DNA of 64,000 nt, taken from Ypsolopha sequella (lineage: Eukaryota > Arthropoda > Insecta > Lepidoptera > Ypsolophidae). The stretch's first letter is position 1. Every line of letters starts with the position of its first letter. Both the position numbers and the translations under genes were made by a program. The stretch covers positions 42,776,310 through 42,840,309 of the forward strand of contig OW203983.1 in NCBI GenBank assembly GCA_934047225.1. Direction: 5' to 3'. A model generated the notes under the pieces. The model saw only the letters and a list, made by a program, of their open reading frames with translations, made no database searches and was not told the origin of the DNA. Positions 42,670 through 53,419 of this stretch are shown in pieces.

Positions 42670-43600
42670 TTTCCACTGAGCCTTTTGTCACGGAACTGTT
42701 TAATATACATAAGAAAATTATTATTTGAAATTTTGATATTATTTTTATAGGTACTTATAACATTCTTCGATACATGGAAAAGTTTCCTCATAAACTTACT
42801 TAATTCACACTTGTTGAGAAAATATTTGATAAAACACCCACAAAAAAGACCTGGACTAAATTTAGCGTATAGTTGGTAACCTTACGGTTGAAGTTATCAA
42901 TAGAATTATGAATGTAGCGTCTCTTTGCGTCCCTACACATCGCACTACAGCGATTGCATAGCTATTTAAAACATTCAAAATTTTTATCATTTTCACATTT
43001 TTTTAAATTTGATCCTTGCTTTGTCACGTTTCCTCATTTAATCCCGGATATCTTGTGTTAGCCATGTTGCAGGGAGATGCCTAACTTTTATCCTTTTTAC
43101 GGGAGCATGCTTGTCGAACAGCCTCTGGAAGGTCCTGTTAAAATTAGCAACCTTTTCATCTATAGGTATAGTGTGACAGAAATTACAGGAGTCCAGTCAA
43201 TCTCGTTAATCGATACATAGGGCTACTCGCGGTGCACCCATAGTCTAATCAACATTAGTCTGATATTTCTAATGACAGTAAAGAGAAGACTTCTATATTT
43301 GGAAAAAGAAATCCTAAATCAATAAGCGGAAACAAAAAGACAAAAGTCGTCCGTGAGAAGATAACTTAATATATATTGAGTTTATTTGCACGCCGATGAG
43401 TCTGCTTCTTTATTTCGGTTGCTGAAATGTGTGTCTTTTTTCAAAGATACAATATTTTCTATGCCAAACGATTATTGCCTTTACGCCAACGTATTACCTA
43501 CCTTAATAACCTGTGATTGAGACTACACTTCTTGGTTTCATCAGTAGCTTCCTTAACTTTTATCTGATGGTTGGGTACGATATTTCAACGTAATGAGAAG
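42670..43600. other. No recognisable feature
   Basis: About 0.9 kb; nothing supported. Confidence 0.35.
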
Positions 43601-43617
43601 ACGGCTAGGGGAGCTTT

Positions 43618-44700
43618 TTGAAAGTTTTAATCCTATTATTTGTTACTCGTAGTAGTTATACCAATGTTCTTTATTCTTTATTGTACACAGAGGCCAGCTT
43701 ATTTCTGAAAAGAGATTTCTTCGAGCAATCCTTAGTGGAAGAGGACACTATAATAATTAAAATAAAAATTATGCTAGCACAGTCTTTTCTTCTCCCCATT
43801 TTAGATTACGCAGACTCTTGTTTTTTGGACCTCACTGAGGAGCTTCTCAATAAACTCGAACGACTTCAAAATGTATTCGATTAATTTTTTCTCTTCGTAA
43901 ATACGATCATGTCTCACAGTTCCGTTCCCAGTTAAATTGGCTCCCCAATCGTCTTCGCAGAAATGCTCACATTCTTTCTCTCCTCCATAGTGTATTAACC
44001 CTAGCTCACTAACCATTCGTCAAAATGACGACGCGTACCTTGAACATTTAGTGTTTTGGTAGGATCCCCACCCCCGCCACCCCCCCCGTTCCTTATACCT
44101 TCCTAATTCGCATCGCTAGTGACCCGCAATCACTCATTGCGGATGCACGCTCATTAGATCGGGATATATTTTGTTATCGTCGTTATTGTCCCTGCAAAAA
44201 AACGTTGTATGACCACTAACTTCTGCAAGGGCTGCAAAAAAGCGATTTGCAGGGAGCATATTGTCTCTATGTGCAATCATTGTTCAATGTAAATTAATTC
44301 TCAAACCGATTATGTTATTTGATTAAGAGAAAACTAAGACTGCTAATTAAAGTTGATTTAATAAATATTGATGTTTTAATCCGTCGTAAAATTTACGAAT
44401 GGTTAGTGATAACGTTACTGGAAATTAAGGTTAGTGAGCTAGGGTTAAACAATCCTTCTGCTCCTAGTTACTTCAGTGAATGGTTCACATTCATTAAAGA
44501 ACGCGGGCGTGAAATGCGCTCCTGCTACAGTCGAAGGATAGCTATTCCAGAAAACAGAACAAGATTTTACAGTGATTCATTTTCGGTACACGCTGCAAGA
44601 CTCTGGAATCGCTTACCAGTGTTAATTCAGGCATTGAAAAATACAAATCACTTTAAAATAATAGTGAAGCGAATTTTCTCAACAGTATACCCATCTTAGA
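43618..44700 (+). pseudogene. CR1-type non-LTR retrotransposon ORF2 C-terminus, split by a MITE
   Basis: 'LPILDYADSCFLDLTEELLN' and 'KLERLQNVFD' are followed, with frame breaks, by 'LRKYDHVSQFRSQLNWLPNR' and 'LRRNAHILSLLHSVLTL' up to 44003. After the MITE (44004-44439) the frame resumes with 'NNPSAPSYFSEWF', 'CYSRRIAIPENRTRFYSDSF' and 'VHAARLWNRLPVLIQ', ending at 44699. This is the classic RT-distal region of CR1/Jockey-group elements. Catalytic RT motifs and the endonuclease are absent (5' truncation). Removing the MITE and one TA restores continuity of frame at that point. Confidence 0.9.
44004..44439. mobile_element. TA-flanked MITE inside the CR1-type element (436 bp)
   Basis: Terminal inverted repeat 'GCTCACTAAC ... 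GTTAGTGAGC', flanked by TA on each side (44002-44003 and 44440-44441). A subterminal 'CTAACCATTCGT' occurs in inverted form at both ends. Internal 'CTGCAAAAAA' is repeated. Ends and target fit a Tc1/mariner-type non-autonomous element. Confidence 0.92.
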
Positions 44701-45060
44701 ACTCAAATATCCAATATTATTATAATTTTTGTATGTTTATTTATTATTTATATATATTTTATAGGTATGTATTCATTTATTTTAAGTATGTTCATGTATT
44801 TTTATATTTAAGATTATGTCTTAGATATTTAGGTTTATATTTTAATCTTGATCTCCCTATTATTTTCTGTTAAGTATTTACACCTCCACATGTTATTTCG
44901 TTCATCTTTCTTTTACCTACCAAGGATTGCCTGGAAGATATTGCTGTTAGAAATAAGTGCCGCCCTTGTACACCAAGTTTTATTGTTTCTTTTGTCTTTT
45001 ACAATTATATACGCTAAAACAGCTTTAAAAGTTTTTTTTTAAATATAAATATACTGATAA
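44701..45060 (+). mobile_element. 3' UTR of the CR1-type element
   Basis: 'CAAGGATTGCCTGGAAGATA' then 'AAATAAGTGCCGCCCTTGTA' (44920-44975) matches the conserved 3' UTR block of abundant lepidopteran CR1-like elements as I remember it ('GTCTGGAAGAGATCGCT ... AGCGATAAGGCCGCC'). A T-rich stretch follows. Confidence 0.7.
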
Positions 45061-45104
45061 ATAGGATATACAAATACAAATATATGTATAAGGAAATCTC
45101 AAGA

Positions 45105-45140
45105 TATATTTCGGCTCCGACCCGGCATCAGTTGAGTATC
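45105..45140 (+). repeat. Isolated piece of the 25.5 kb fold-back family
   Basis: 'AAGATATATTTCGGC' and 'CCCGGCATCAGTTGAG' correspond to one arm of 25460-25795. Confidence 0.5.
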
Positions 45141-45267
45141 TTAATTAAAATAAATAGACATTCACATATATAATATAAATGTAGATGACATGACAGGTCA
45201 TGACATAAAAAACCTAGACTGCCTATTTAAAAGCTATCTTATTATTAATTAATTATACTTGTCATTA

Positions 45268-45278
45268 CATTAATAATA

Positions 45279-45326
<48 letters not shown>

Positions 45327-45435
45327 GTGGTGATGATGAAGATGATGATGATGATGATAATGATGATGATGGTGATGGTGATGATGATGATGATGACGAT
45401 GATGATGATAATGATGATGATGACGATGATGATGA
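45268..45435 (+). repeat. GAT trinucleotide microsatellite
   Basis: About 165 bp of (GAT)n with scattered GGT, GAA, GAC and AAT interruptions. The long isoleucine frame on the minus strand is produced by it. Confidence 0.98.
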
Positions 45436-45575
45436 TTTTAATGTTGTTTGTATAGGCCGTCGCCATAATGTATTTTATGTTATATATGTCAATGTCTATT
45501 TTGTCTTTTAAATTATTTGTGTAAATGTGCAAAAAGTGTTATAAATAAAATATAAATAAATAAATAAAAGTAGCA
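45436..45575 (+). mobile_element. Possible LINE 3' end
   Basis: 'GTGTAAATGTGCAAAAAGTG' then 'TTATAAATAAAATATAAATA' and AAAT repeats, like 32340-32395. Probably a poly(A)-type retrotransposon tail; no coding part preserved. Confidence 0.4.
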
Positions 45576-45579
45576 TTTT

Positions 45580-46010
45580 TGACTGCTTTTTGGAATAAAT
45601 AGATCAATTTATGTATGTTATTTCAATAATACATATTTTTGTGGTTTTTAACCGATTTTATAAGTATTCTAGTATTTACAGAAAGTGACGTAATCATAAT
45701 AGGTTGAAAGGTCGAATCCTTGTCAAGACTTAAAGATGCGTTCAAGAAATATATTTTTTCGTATTTAAATGTGTGATGATGACCTTACTGAGGGTCGAAT
45801 GAAATACATCACTTTTTTTCATTCAATAAAGGATATGCATCCTTATTTCAAAATATATATACCAGATTTTAAAAATAGCTATTCATAGAAACGGTTTTTG
45901 AATCGTAAATATTGACGAAAAAAAGAAGTGGCCCACTAGCCTTGAAATTATGCGCAATCATAATAATAACAACATTTATGAGTTGATGTATTATATATAT
46001 TCTGAGGTAC
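45580..46010. other. No recognisable feature
   Basis: About 430 bp; nothing supported. Confidence 0.4.
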
Positions 46011-46011
46011 A

Positions 46012-46412
46012 AAATAGTAGTTTATGCTACAAGGGCGCAAAGGAATAAATTACGAGGACGATTTAAAACACGAGCGTAGCTAGTGTTTTAAACGTAACCG
46101 AGTAATTTATTGCTTTTACGCCCGTGTATCATACTACATTTTTCAATGCATAGTGTGAGGAAATGAAAACTAATATAATCTTGTGAACTTTAAATTATAA
46201 TTGGCCCAAAAGGACTGTATCCAGAGCCTTTAAACAGTGGAAAAAAAAGTATAACGTCTATGGTACACAGGAAAGGCTGCAGGTTAGCCAACCATTGTAA
46301 ACAAATAAAAAAAATAATAATAATAAAGCCCTAGGGCAAAATAATCGACTTTCTGTTCGGTTTTGATGCATAAAAAGTGGGCCTTTACGAGCACATGCAT
46401 TGAAAAATAATT
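46012..46412 (+). repeat. 400 bp dispersed repeat, copy 3
   Basis: Near-identical to 4575-4975, from 'AGTAGTTTATGCTACAAGGG' to 'TTACGAGCACATGCATTGAA'. A few small indels. Its high similarity to copy 1 suggests recent activity. Confidence 0.9.
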
Positions 46413-46419
46413 TAACTTA

Positions 46420-46765
46420 CTAAGTTCTACATATTCAGAAGCAACGACACTCACAAACGTTCTTTTAAAACAAGGGGAGAACGTTGTACCTTATTGCTGT
46501 TATGACTGAAAGGATCTCCATAAACGTGGGCCCTCAATTTGTCCTAAATTATTTTGTCGAGGAAGCCGATAATTCTGCACTGCCTTTGTACTGAACTCGG
46601 CCCCTTTTTCACATTTATGTTTCTGTTTCACATAAAAAACTGTGAAAACAACCTGAAACATGCAAAAACCACATTATCAACGTACATTAAATTCAAACTG
46701 AAGAATCTGCCGTTTGTATCCCTCTTTGCCCTCTACGTGCTGTCTCTATGCAAACATCTATCACC
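46420..46765. other. No recognisable feature
   Basis: The frame starting at 46554 runs into the GC-rich TIR element and has no recognisable domain. Confidence 0.35.
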
Positions 46766-46768
46766 GGT

Positions 46769-47072
46769 CGGCTATAGCTTCAGGCTTCTGGCGGCGCTTC
46801 TTGCTGCGCTTCCAGGCGGTTTTTGCGACGGGCTTTTCCCTGCCACGACACCTGTCGGCGCCTTCCACCGCATCGGATGTATAGCGCGCTCGCTCGCTCA
46901 AACCGCTCGACACTAGGTTCGTCGAGAGAGCGCAAGTCACTCGAAGCCAGACAAGACGCGCGAGATGCGACCCATGGCCGGCCCTATACAACTTCAAACA
47001 TTTGTTCTCTCCGCCGGCGCCGTCGCAAGAAGAACCGCTTGGCGCGCCTCTCAAAGCCTGAAGCTATGGCCG
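46769..47072. mobile_element. GC-rich TIR element, copy 2 (304 bp)
   Basis: Ends 'CGGCTATAGCTTCAGGCTT' and 'AAGCCTGAAGCTATGGCCG'. The interior matches the reverse complement of 32985-33337, including 'CACCGCATCGGATGTATAGC' and 'CGACACTAGGTTCGTC', minus about 50 bp. Confidence 0.88.
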
Positions 47073-47074
47073 AG

Positions 47075-47620
47075 GGGTCAGGAAGGTAGACAACGTGAGG
47101 AGTTGATTCGTATGCTGAAAGTACAGCTCAGGCGGCGACCGTTCCTTCCGAGTCGGTACCAGTATTTGTTCTACCGGTTTGTGTGTTTGTTTCCCGAGTT
47201 AAGTAAGTGAGAAAGGAGCTCGTTACGAAACTTCCGACCACCTGATTGTGAGGAACGATATGTGACCTTGATCTTTAACGTAGCAAAAAGCTTTTATTGG
47301 GAATATGCTGAATGTTAGTATTGGGGATTTTTTCCTAGCGATGTGTGTAACTCGTTAGAAATAGGTGTAACTAAAAGAAAAAGATACATTTTAGTAGATG
47401 CATCAAAAAAGGTTGCTGGTTCAGCAGGTTATTTCCATGATGTGACATCGATTCTACAGCGCTGTCAAGAAATTATTAAAAAAAATTTGCACCTAAAAAA
47501 AGCACGCAGCTCATATAAAATAATATAGTTACTATCGTATAGTTTCTATGTACTTCTCTAAAATAATGTGAAAATAGGCTTGACTCAAACACGCTCGCCA
47601 ATTGTCGCTGTTCTTTTAAA
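47075..47620. other. No recognisable feature
   Basis: About 550 bp. The frame at 47343-47528 has no recognised family. Confidence 0.35.
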
Positions 47621-47624
47621 AAAT

Positions 47625-48465
47625 AAAAACTGGCCAAGTGCGAGTCAAGACTCGATAAATTTAATGAAGTAATTTTCTTTCGTGAATTTCACAACCGCTT
47701 TTTTTTATATTTTTCGGTCCACCAGTTTGGAGACAAGGGGGGGACATACATTTTTTATGGTTTTTCCAAGGATTTCTCGAAATAGGTGCAATTAAATATA
47801 GCCAAACTATATATTTTTATAATCAGCTTTTAAATACCTATAATTTAAAACCCAATTTTTTATTTATTTTACTTTTTTATATTTCTCATTTGCGCTGAAC
47901 TTTTTTAAATTGCTATAGTTTTTCTGTAATTGGCCAGTCTATAATTCATATTTTTCGGTTCATCAGTTTCGGCGATAAGGCAGGGGGACATGCATATTTT
48001 TGTTTTTTTTTAAAGATTTCTCGGAACCCGTTGTAGCATTACTATTTAAAATTAGTTTTGGCTATTTTATAATAACGAGTGTAATTTGGTAGAATCGGCC
48101 TAAATTTGGACTGCCACCAAATTTAGGCAGAATCTACCAAATTACACTCGTTATTAACAATAATATATATGTTTACTATCAAGTTTTAAATATCTACAAT
48201 TTGATACCCATATTGTATTTTTATGATAATATTTTTTATTTTTCTCACTTTTGATTTGGAAATATTTTGAAAAATTTCAAATTTTTCATATTTTTTTTAC
48301 ACCGTGATATGTAAAATATAAATTAATGCTATTTTTCTGCCAAATTTCATGTCTTTGTCTTTAACGGTGCTAAAGTTATGAGGCTGTAACATACGGACGG
48401 ACAACGGAGTCTCACCATAAAGGTTCCTTGTGTACCTTTTAGGTACTACTGAACCCTAAAAAGAG
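47625..48465 (+). repeat. AGTGCGAGTC-like long repeat with LTR fragment inside
   Basis: Begins 'AACTGGCCAAGTGCGAGTCA' and ends 'ACGGACGGACAACGGAGTCT ... ACTGAACCCTAAAAA', so the ends resemble the 6549-7167 repeat. The interior contains duplicated 'TTTTTCGGT.CACCAGTTT' and 'GATTTCTCG' blocks and the LTR fragment at 48030-48155. Confidence 0.7.
48030..48155 (-). mobile_element. LTR terminal fragment forming a hairpin
   Basis: 48032-48112 matches the 3' end of the LTR family (compare 18580-18662) on the minus strand. It is immediately followed by an inverted copy of its own 'TAACGAGTGTAATTTGGTAG' to 'GGCCTAAATTTGG' part. A hairpin of about 40 bp results. Confidence 0.85.
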
Positions 48466-48469
48466 GGGA

Positions 48470-48725
48470 AAATGTTTCTTGTTGCCCTAGCGAATTTATA
48501 CATGAAAATCCATTTTTACCCGCTTCGACAAACGATTCCATCTTGAAAAAGGGAAAAACAATAAATTTGTAGTGTTGGCACCCGATTTTGGTGGTAGCCT
48601 CGTCAGGCAATACCCTTTTTAAGGGTATAAATAAATAAAATAGGTTTAAAATGATTGAATTTTCAATAGCCGTGAATTTAGGTACAGCCAAAATTCACGA
48701 CAGTGGAAAATCCAATTTTTGTATT
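48470..48725. other. No recognisable feature
   Basis: The minus-strand frame at 48446-48691 has no recognisable motif. Confidence 0.35.
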
Positions 48726-48729
48726 TTAT

Positions 48730-49105
48730 TATCCCATCCCACTAATATTATAAATGCAAAAGTTTGGATGGATGTTTGGGTGTTTGTTACTCCTTCACGC
48801 CAAAATTACTGAAACGATTATACTGAAACTTTGCACAAATGTAGTTCTAGACCTGGAATAGGACATAGGCTACTTTTTATTCCATAAATCAGTTTCCATT
48901 GGAAGGCAATGAAGGGTGTCGAGTTCCTATAGAAAAGTGATGTACTGTTAATCCTTCACGCCGTTGAATATCAGTGGGATGGGATAGTGAGGATGGGATG
49001 GGATGGGATAGTGGCATTAGTGGGATGGGATGGAATAGGATGGGATTCGTTACGACTATACAAAAACTTAAACAAAGTGGGTGAAGCCGCGGGCAAAAGC
49101 TAGGT
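48730..49105 (+). mobile_element. Lep1/Helitron-like repeat, copy 2
   Basis: Starts 'ATCCCATCCCACTAATATTA', contains 'ACTCCTTCACGCCAAAATTA', and ends 'GTGAAGCCGCGGGCAAAAGC' plus TAGG. A GGATGGGAT/GGGATAG simple-repeat expansion lies within it at 48973-49045. Confidence 0.82.
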
Positions 49106-49109
49106 TACA

Positions 49110-49930
49110 ATATATTTTCACGATATTTGTATGCCAGCGTAACATTATAAAATCCAATAGTTTATAATTTCACTAGGTTAGGCTAGTTTATGAGCAACCG
49201 TGCCGAAACTACCGTAAAATTATAATATCACTTGTTTATTCTAATAGTTTTGTATCCTAAATTACAAAAAAAAAACAATTTAATGAAAATTTTTTTTAAT
49301 GAAGATTTTTGCTTAGTTTTTGCATAGCTACGATACGTGGAACATCAAGTTTGAGATTGATTTACATTTTCGAACAATTCTCAAACAAATACTATCGGTG
49401 AAAAACTAAAACTAAAATTCTCTTATTTAACTACATTAACAAAAACAAAATAAATTAAAGCTTTCTTTCCTCTTCATTTTATAGTTTATTTTCGTTAATT
49501 AAATAAATACCAAAACAAGGTCCAAATTAAGACTTTTTAAGACCAAGATTTAATCGAATATGTATGCAAAGAAACAAATTGAAACTTAGTCAAATTGAAG
49601 ATATTATAACTACAAAAATAAAATTGAAGAATTCAATTTACAATAATTTTTAGTACGTTCGCAGTTGATTCTCCCTCGAACGAGAGAGATATCATTTTGG
49701 GACGAGTCGTGTGAGAAAGTAAGACGCTCGCACCAAGGTTGCCGGCAGCTATAAGCCCCTTAAGGTGCCAAGTTGCTTTGAAAGAAACCAACATCCATCG
49801 GAACTCGATGAGTTGATGTTGTAGCTTCAAAGTGTAAGGGTTAAACAATTTTTTTTATTCAATATCTGTGCAAACAATGAAAAACATTTACATAAAGCAC
49901 TTTTCTTATACTTCAGAAATTTCCAGCTTG
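49110..49930. other. Unassigned; one minus-strand frame
   Basis: 49633-49848 (minus, 71 codons) includes 'KGLIAAGNLGASVLLSHTTR' with relatively balanced composition and a mixed codon pattern. It may be a relic of an unknown repeat or gene. No domain recognised. Confidence 0.3.
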
Positions 49931-49934
49931 TTTT

Positions 49935-50150
49935 TGAAGTGTATTTCTTTGTTCGCATCTTATGGATATATAGGTAGATGGCATGTTCAGAACTTGTTGA
50001 TAATTTGATTTTTATTTATAAGATAACGTTACTTAATCGTTTATTATTTGTTATTAGTACTTATTTGATCAGAATAATAAAAATTTTTAAACGATCACGT
50101 AAGCGAATGCGCTGCCATCACTGACATATCGTAATGGTAATTTGTATTAT
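49935..50150 (+). repeat. Dispersed repeat pair, member 2
   Basis: Ordered matches to 26450-26705: 'GAAGTGTATTTCTT', 'GGCATGTTCAGAACTT', 'ATTTGTTATTAGT', 'TAAGCGAATGCGCTGCCA'. Confidence 0.6.
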
Positions 50151-50490
50151 TGTATTCATTCCAGCCTCTGCGATTAAGTAAAGAGGCCATATAATAATTA
50201 CCCACTTGTATAATTTACGGTTGTATCTCTGACACAACCCGCCGCTTTTTTATTGATTTCGTAGATAGGAAATATGATAAAAAATAACACTAAGCTATGA
50301 CGTATACTCATAACATTGTTATGACCGTTAAAAGTAGAGTTTTTTCTTGTTTATATATTTATTAACAAACATACCTGTACGTACCTGATAACATTATGAA
50401 GCTAAACTTAATCTAAATTACAATATTGGAGATATAAAATTAAACTAAATCTAAATTAAATTACCAACAAATATAAGGCCTACCTATATA

Positions 50491-50722
50491 CACTGGCCTG
50501 CAAAACTAAGTACTACACTTTTTAAATTTGATTTTTTTCTAAACTATAGAAGTTAGAGATTTAAAATAAAAAACGTTTTATAGCAAATTTTATCGGCTTT
50601 CTTTGAAACTATAGGGAATTATAAGGACAACTTCACTATGTGATAATTTTAAATATCTAACTTCTATAGTTTAGAATAAAATCAATGTAAAAAAGTGAAG
50701 TACTTAGTTTTGCAGGCCAGTG
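50491..50722. mobile_element. Mariner-type MITE, 232 bp
   Basis: Ends 'CACTGGCCTGCAAAACTAAG' and 'CTTAGTTTTGCAGGCCAGTG' are perfect inverted repeats flanked by TA (50489-50490 and 50723-50724). Imperfect pairing extends inward about 75 bp, through 'CTATAGAAGTTAGA'. Non-coding. Confidence 0.95.
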
Positions 50723-50744
50723 TATTAAATAAAAAATGTTTTTT

Positions 50745-51105
50745 AAGTCGTTGCCGTTGGGAGGGTACCCAAGACGCTGGTAGCGTTACCTCGTTGGATC
50801 GCTAAGCTGATCCTCTGACCGTGGTAAGCTCCGGCCCTTGGGTCACCAGAGGCGCCGACCAGGCGTGCCGACAATTCTTTAAAAAGTTGCCGCCCGGCCG
50901 GGCATGAGGGTCACATGTCTGCGCCGCTTCAGATTTTCAGCTGACCCCGCGGCCGCGCCAGCCTTGGCTGAGGTCGCTCGTAGGTGGGACGGGGCGAGAG
51001 TGTCCGTGCAAGTCGCATCCCATACAAGCGACCTAGGTACCATTTTTCCATGCCAAGAGCGTCATCCCATCGGGCCGCTTGCCATCGGTGCGAATTACTG
51101 CGAAT
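50745..51105 (-). pseudogene. RT-bearing retroelement C-terminus, copy E
   Basis: The minus strand from 51105 gives fragments equivalent to 'GKRPDGMT.L.W', 'RLVWDATCTDT' and then, at 50880-50755, 'LSARLVGASGDPRAGAYHGQ' and 'RISLAIQRGNATSVLGTLP'. GC-rich, with frame breaks in the middle. It covers the 'RPDG' to C-terminus part of copy A. Confidence 0.75.
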
Positions 51106-51109
51106 TATA

Positions 51110-52550
51110 TAATTATAATATAGTAGAATTGTTTTAATTAAAAAGTAATATTATAATATTATGTATTGTTTCTTGTTTCAGGTACTTGTCTCCAACATAG
51201 TCAACGTGGCGCACTGGTTTACATCTGCTCACTTTAAATTTAGATATTAATTTACAACACTGGTGTGTTTTTCAGTAGCGAATGTGTAAATTATAAACAA
51301 AAAAATTCGCAAAACCTTTAAATAACGCTGTCTTAGTCTGCCAGCAATCAGCAACCAAACATGACGTCATCACGTTCCGCTTCAGTGAAGGCTACGTTTT
51401 ACTTTAATGAGCCTCAGAACGCTCATTTTGAAACAATCAGAGACAGACCGAGAGCATTACAAGAGAATATAAAGTATTACTAATTACTGTACAACCACGA
51501 GATATCGTGAAAACTGTGAGTTGTGATGACCGGTGAACGAAATAAACATAGAAATCGAATTAGGTCTAAAAAATTACCCATTGAAAATTGTGTCTGTGAA
51601 CGCGAGTTGAGTTGGGCATGCGTTAATATGAAATGAATTGAAATATATTTATTAATGTTAAATAAATATATAAGATACACTTATTAAAGAACAGTTTTTA
51701 TGTAACATAATTAAATAATCTATGTGTATAGGTAATAGTTTTATGTAATAAATAATAATACAGGGAAATACACAAAGAAATAATAAAGGTTAGGTATATT
51801 TAAAGAAAATACACTTGAATAAAATAATAAATATAGGAAAAAGGAATAAATAATATTATAAATTTATGCAATATGTATAATAAATATATGCCTAACTCCG
51901 CTGATTCGAAAAGTCTTGCCAAGAAGAAGGGCAAGAAACTTAGCAAGATCACGTATTCTTTTTTTATAATATTAGTTACAATTAAATAAATGTAAAAAGT
52001 AAGCTTATACTTTAATTGAATAAAGAGATGAAAAATACAACACAGGAGCAAATAATGTCAAGAAGGCAAAAAAATATAATACCTTTGTCTACCTGTCCCA
52101 TATAGTCTATCTGATTTTACAGTCATTTCATCTATTATTGTTAATTACGTTAATTCTAGAGGAGTCATGATATAATCATACTATTATGACAAAGACCATT
52201 ATCATATCATTTTATAATGTGCTTTCTTCAATGGGCCCTGCTTAATAAACAGTTTAAACTTATTCTCTGACAAAGTATTAAGTTTATTGTAAAATCTTAA
52301 AATCGTAAAATCTTATACCATGTCCCACGAAAGATGGATATACCATGGCCTAACTTGGCGAAACTGATTTTTGGAAAAGCCAGTTTATGCTTATTTCTGG
52401 TTTCTTTACAGTGTTGCTCACCAAGCCTTGGGAAAGACTACATTTTTTTAATAACATATTTAAGAACTTTAACTGCGTTTTCTGCGTTGTCATGAAAAAA
52501 TTAACCACGAAGTTTATGTATGGCGACAGCTCCACTACGTTCAGTGACTC
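51110..52550. other. No recognisable feature
   Basis: About 1.4 kb of AT-rich DNA with simple-sequence stretches; no motif recognised. Confidence 0.35.
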
Positions 52551-52554
52551 GCCT

Positions 52555-52612
52555 TACATAACCTCGCCCAACCTAACCTCGCCTAATCTAACCTCGCCTA
52601 ACCTAATCTACT
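52555..52612 (+). repeat. Short CCTAACCTCG-type tandem repeat
   Basis: 'CCTAACCTCGCCTAATCTAA' and similar 10-15 bp units. It resembles the CCTAA arthropod telomere motif, but it is only about 55 bp long and imperfect. Confidence 0.7.
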
Positions 52613-52614
52613 GG

Positions 52615-53270
52615 CTCTCTTCTGCCCTGGTTTTCTACAAAAAGTTTAAAGTGGAAACCATTGTTTTGAAAGTTCACTTTGATAGATAGTATAATATTGG
52701 GTCCTTACCTATGAAATTGGCGAAATTTTCTTACAGGTTCATGAGATCATAATTCCTGTATTTCAATAGCTATTAACATTATTTGTTTTTTGTTTGTAAG
52801 TTGATTTCAACGTTTTACATCTACGTATAAAATTTCGTTTTTCAGTTTGATAACTAAAATAAAATTTTCAAAAACAGTTCATCCTAAATGACATCCATTT
52901 CCATGATAAGGTTCGTAATATATTTTTATAGCTGACACTTCTCAAAAATTTTATTAATGTTCCTTTCATACACAAAGTAAATTATAAAATATGGATTTTT
53001 CAAAACAAAAAAATATATATAAATGTATATAATAAATATATATAATCCATACAAAACGCCAATTTCACAATATATGTAAGAATCTAATATTAATATTGTA
53101 GTGTGAAATATTGATTTTAAAGCTAAACCTTTTAAAGTAGGAAACATTATTTGTATAGTTCATTTACATTATAACCCTTATAAAATTTATAATAGAAAAT
53201 TTGTAGAATAGTATAAATTTACTATAATATATATATCTGCCCCACCTGTTTCGCTATAAAAGCACTATCA
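52615..53270. other. No recognisable feature
   Basis: AT-rich; nothing supported. Confidence 0.4.
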
Positions 53271-53273
53271 TGG

Positions 53274-53416
53274 CCCGGTAGCATAGTGTTTAATCGCGCG
53301 TGACGTGGCTTAGTTGAATCACAGGTGCGAGGAGTGTGACATACTGTTTAATCGCAAAAACATTGTGATTCAACCAAGTGGCGTCGCGCGCAATTAAAGA
53401 CAATGCTACGCCGTGC
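53274..53416. mobile_element. Palindromic MITE, copy 1
   Basis: 'GTAGCATAGTGTTTAATCGC' at the left and 'CGCGCAATTAAAGACAATGC' at the right are inverted relatives. 'GTTGAATCACAGGTGCGAGG' pairs imperfectly with 'TGTGATTCAACCAAG'. A sister copy lies at 54761-54920. Confidence 0.85.
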
Positions 53417-53419
53417 CAG

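Noticed and set aside
45245..45532. Isoleucine-rich 95-codon frame
   Set aside because: Produced entirely by the (GAT)n microsatellite read on the other strand.
52555..52612. Internal telomere repeat (CCTAA)n
   Set aside because: Only about 55 bp, imperfect and with a CCTCG variant. A similar short 'CCTAACCTAATCTAACCT' at 20481 is also isolated. Insufficient to call telomeric sequence.
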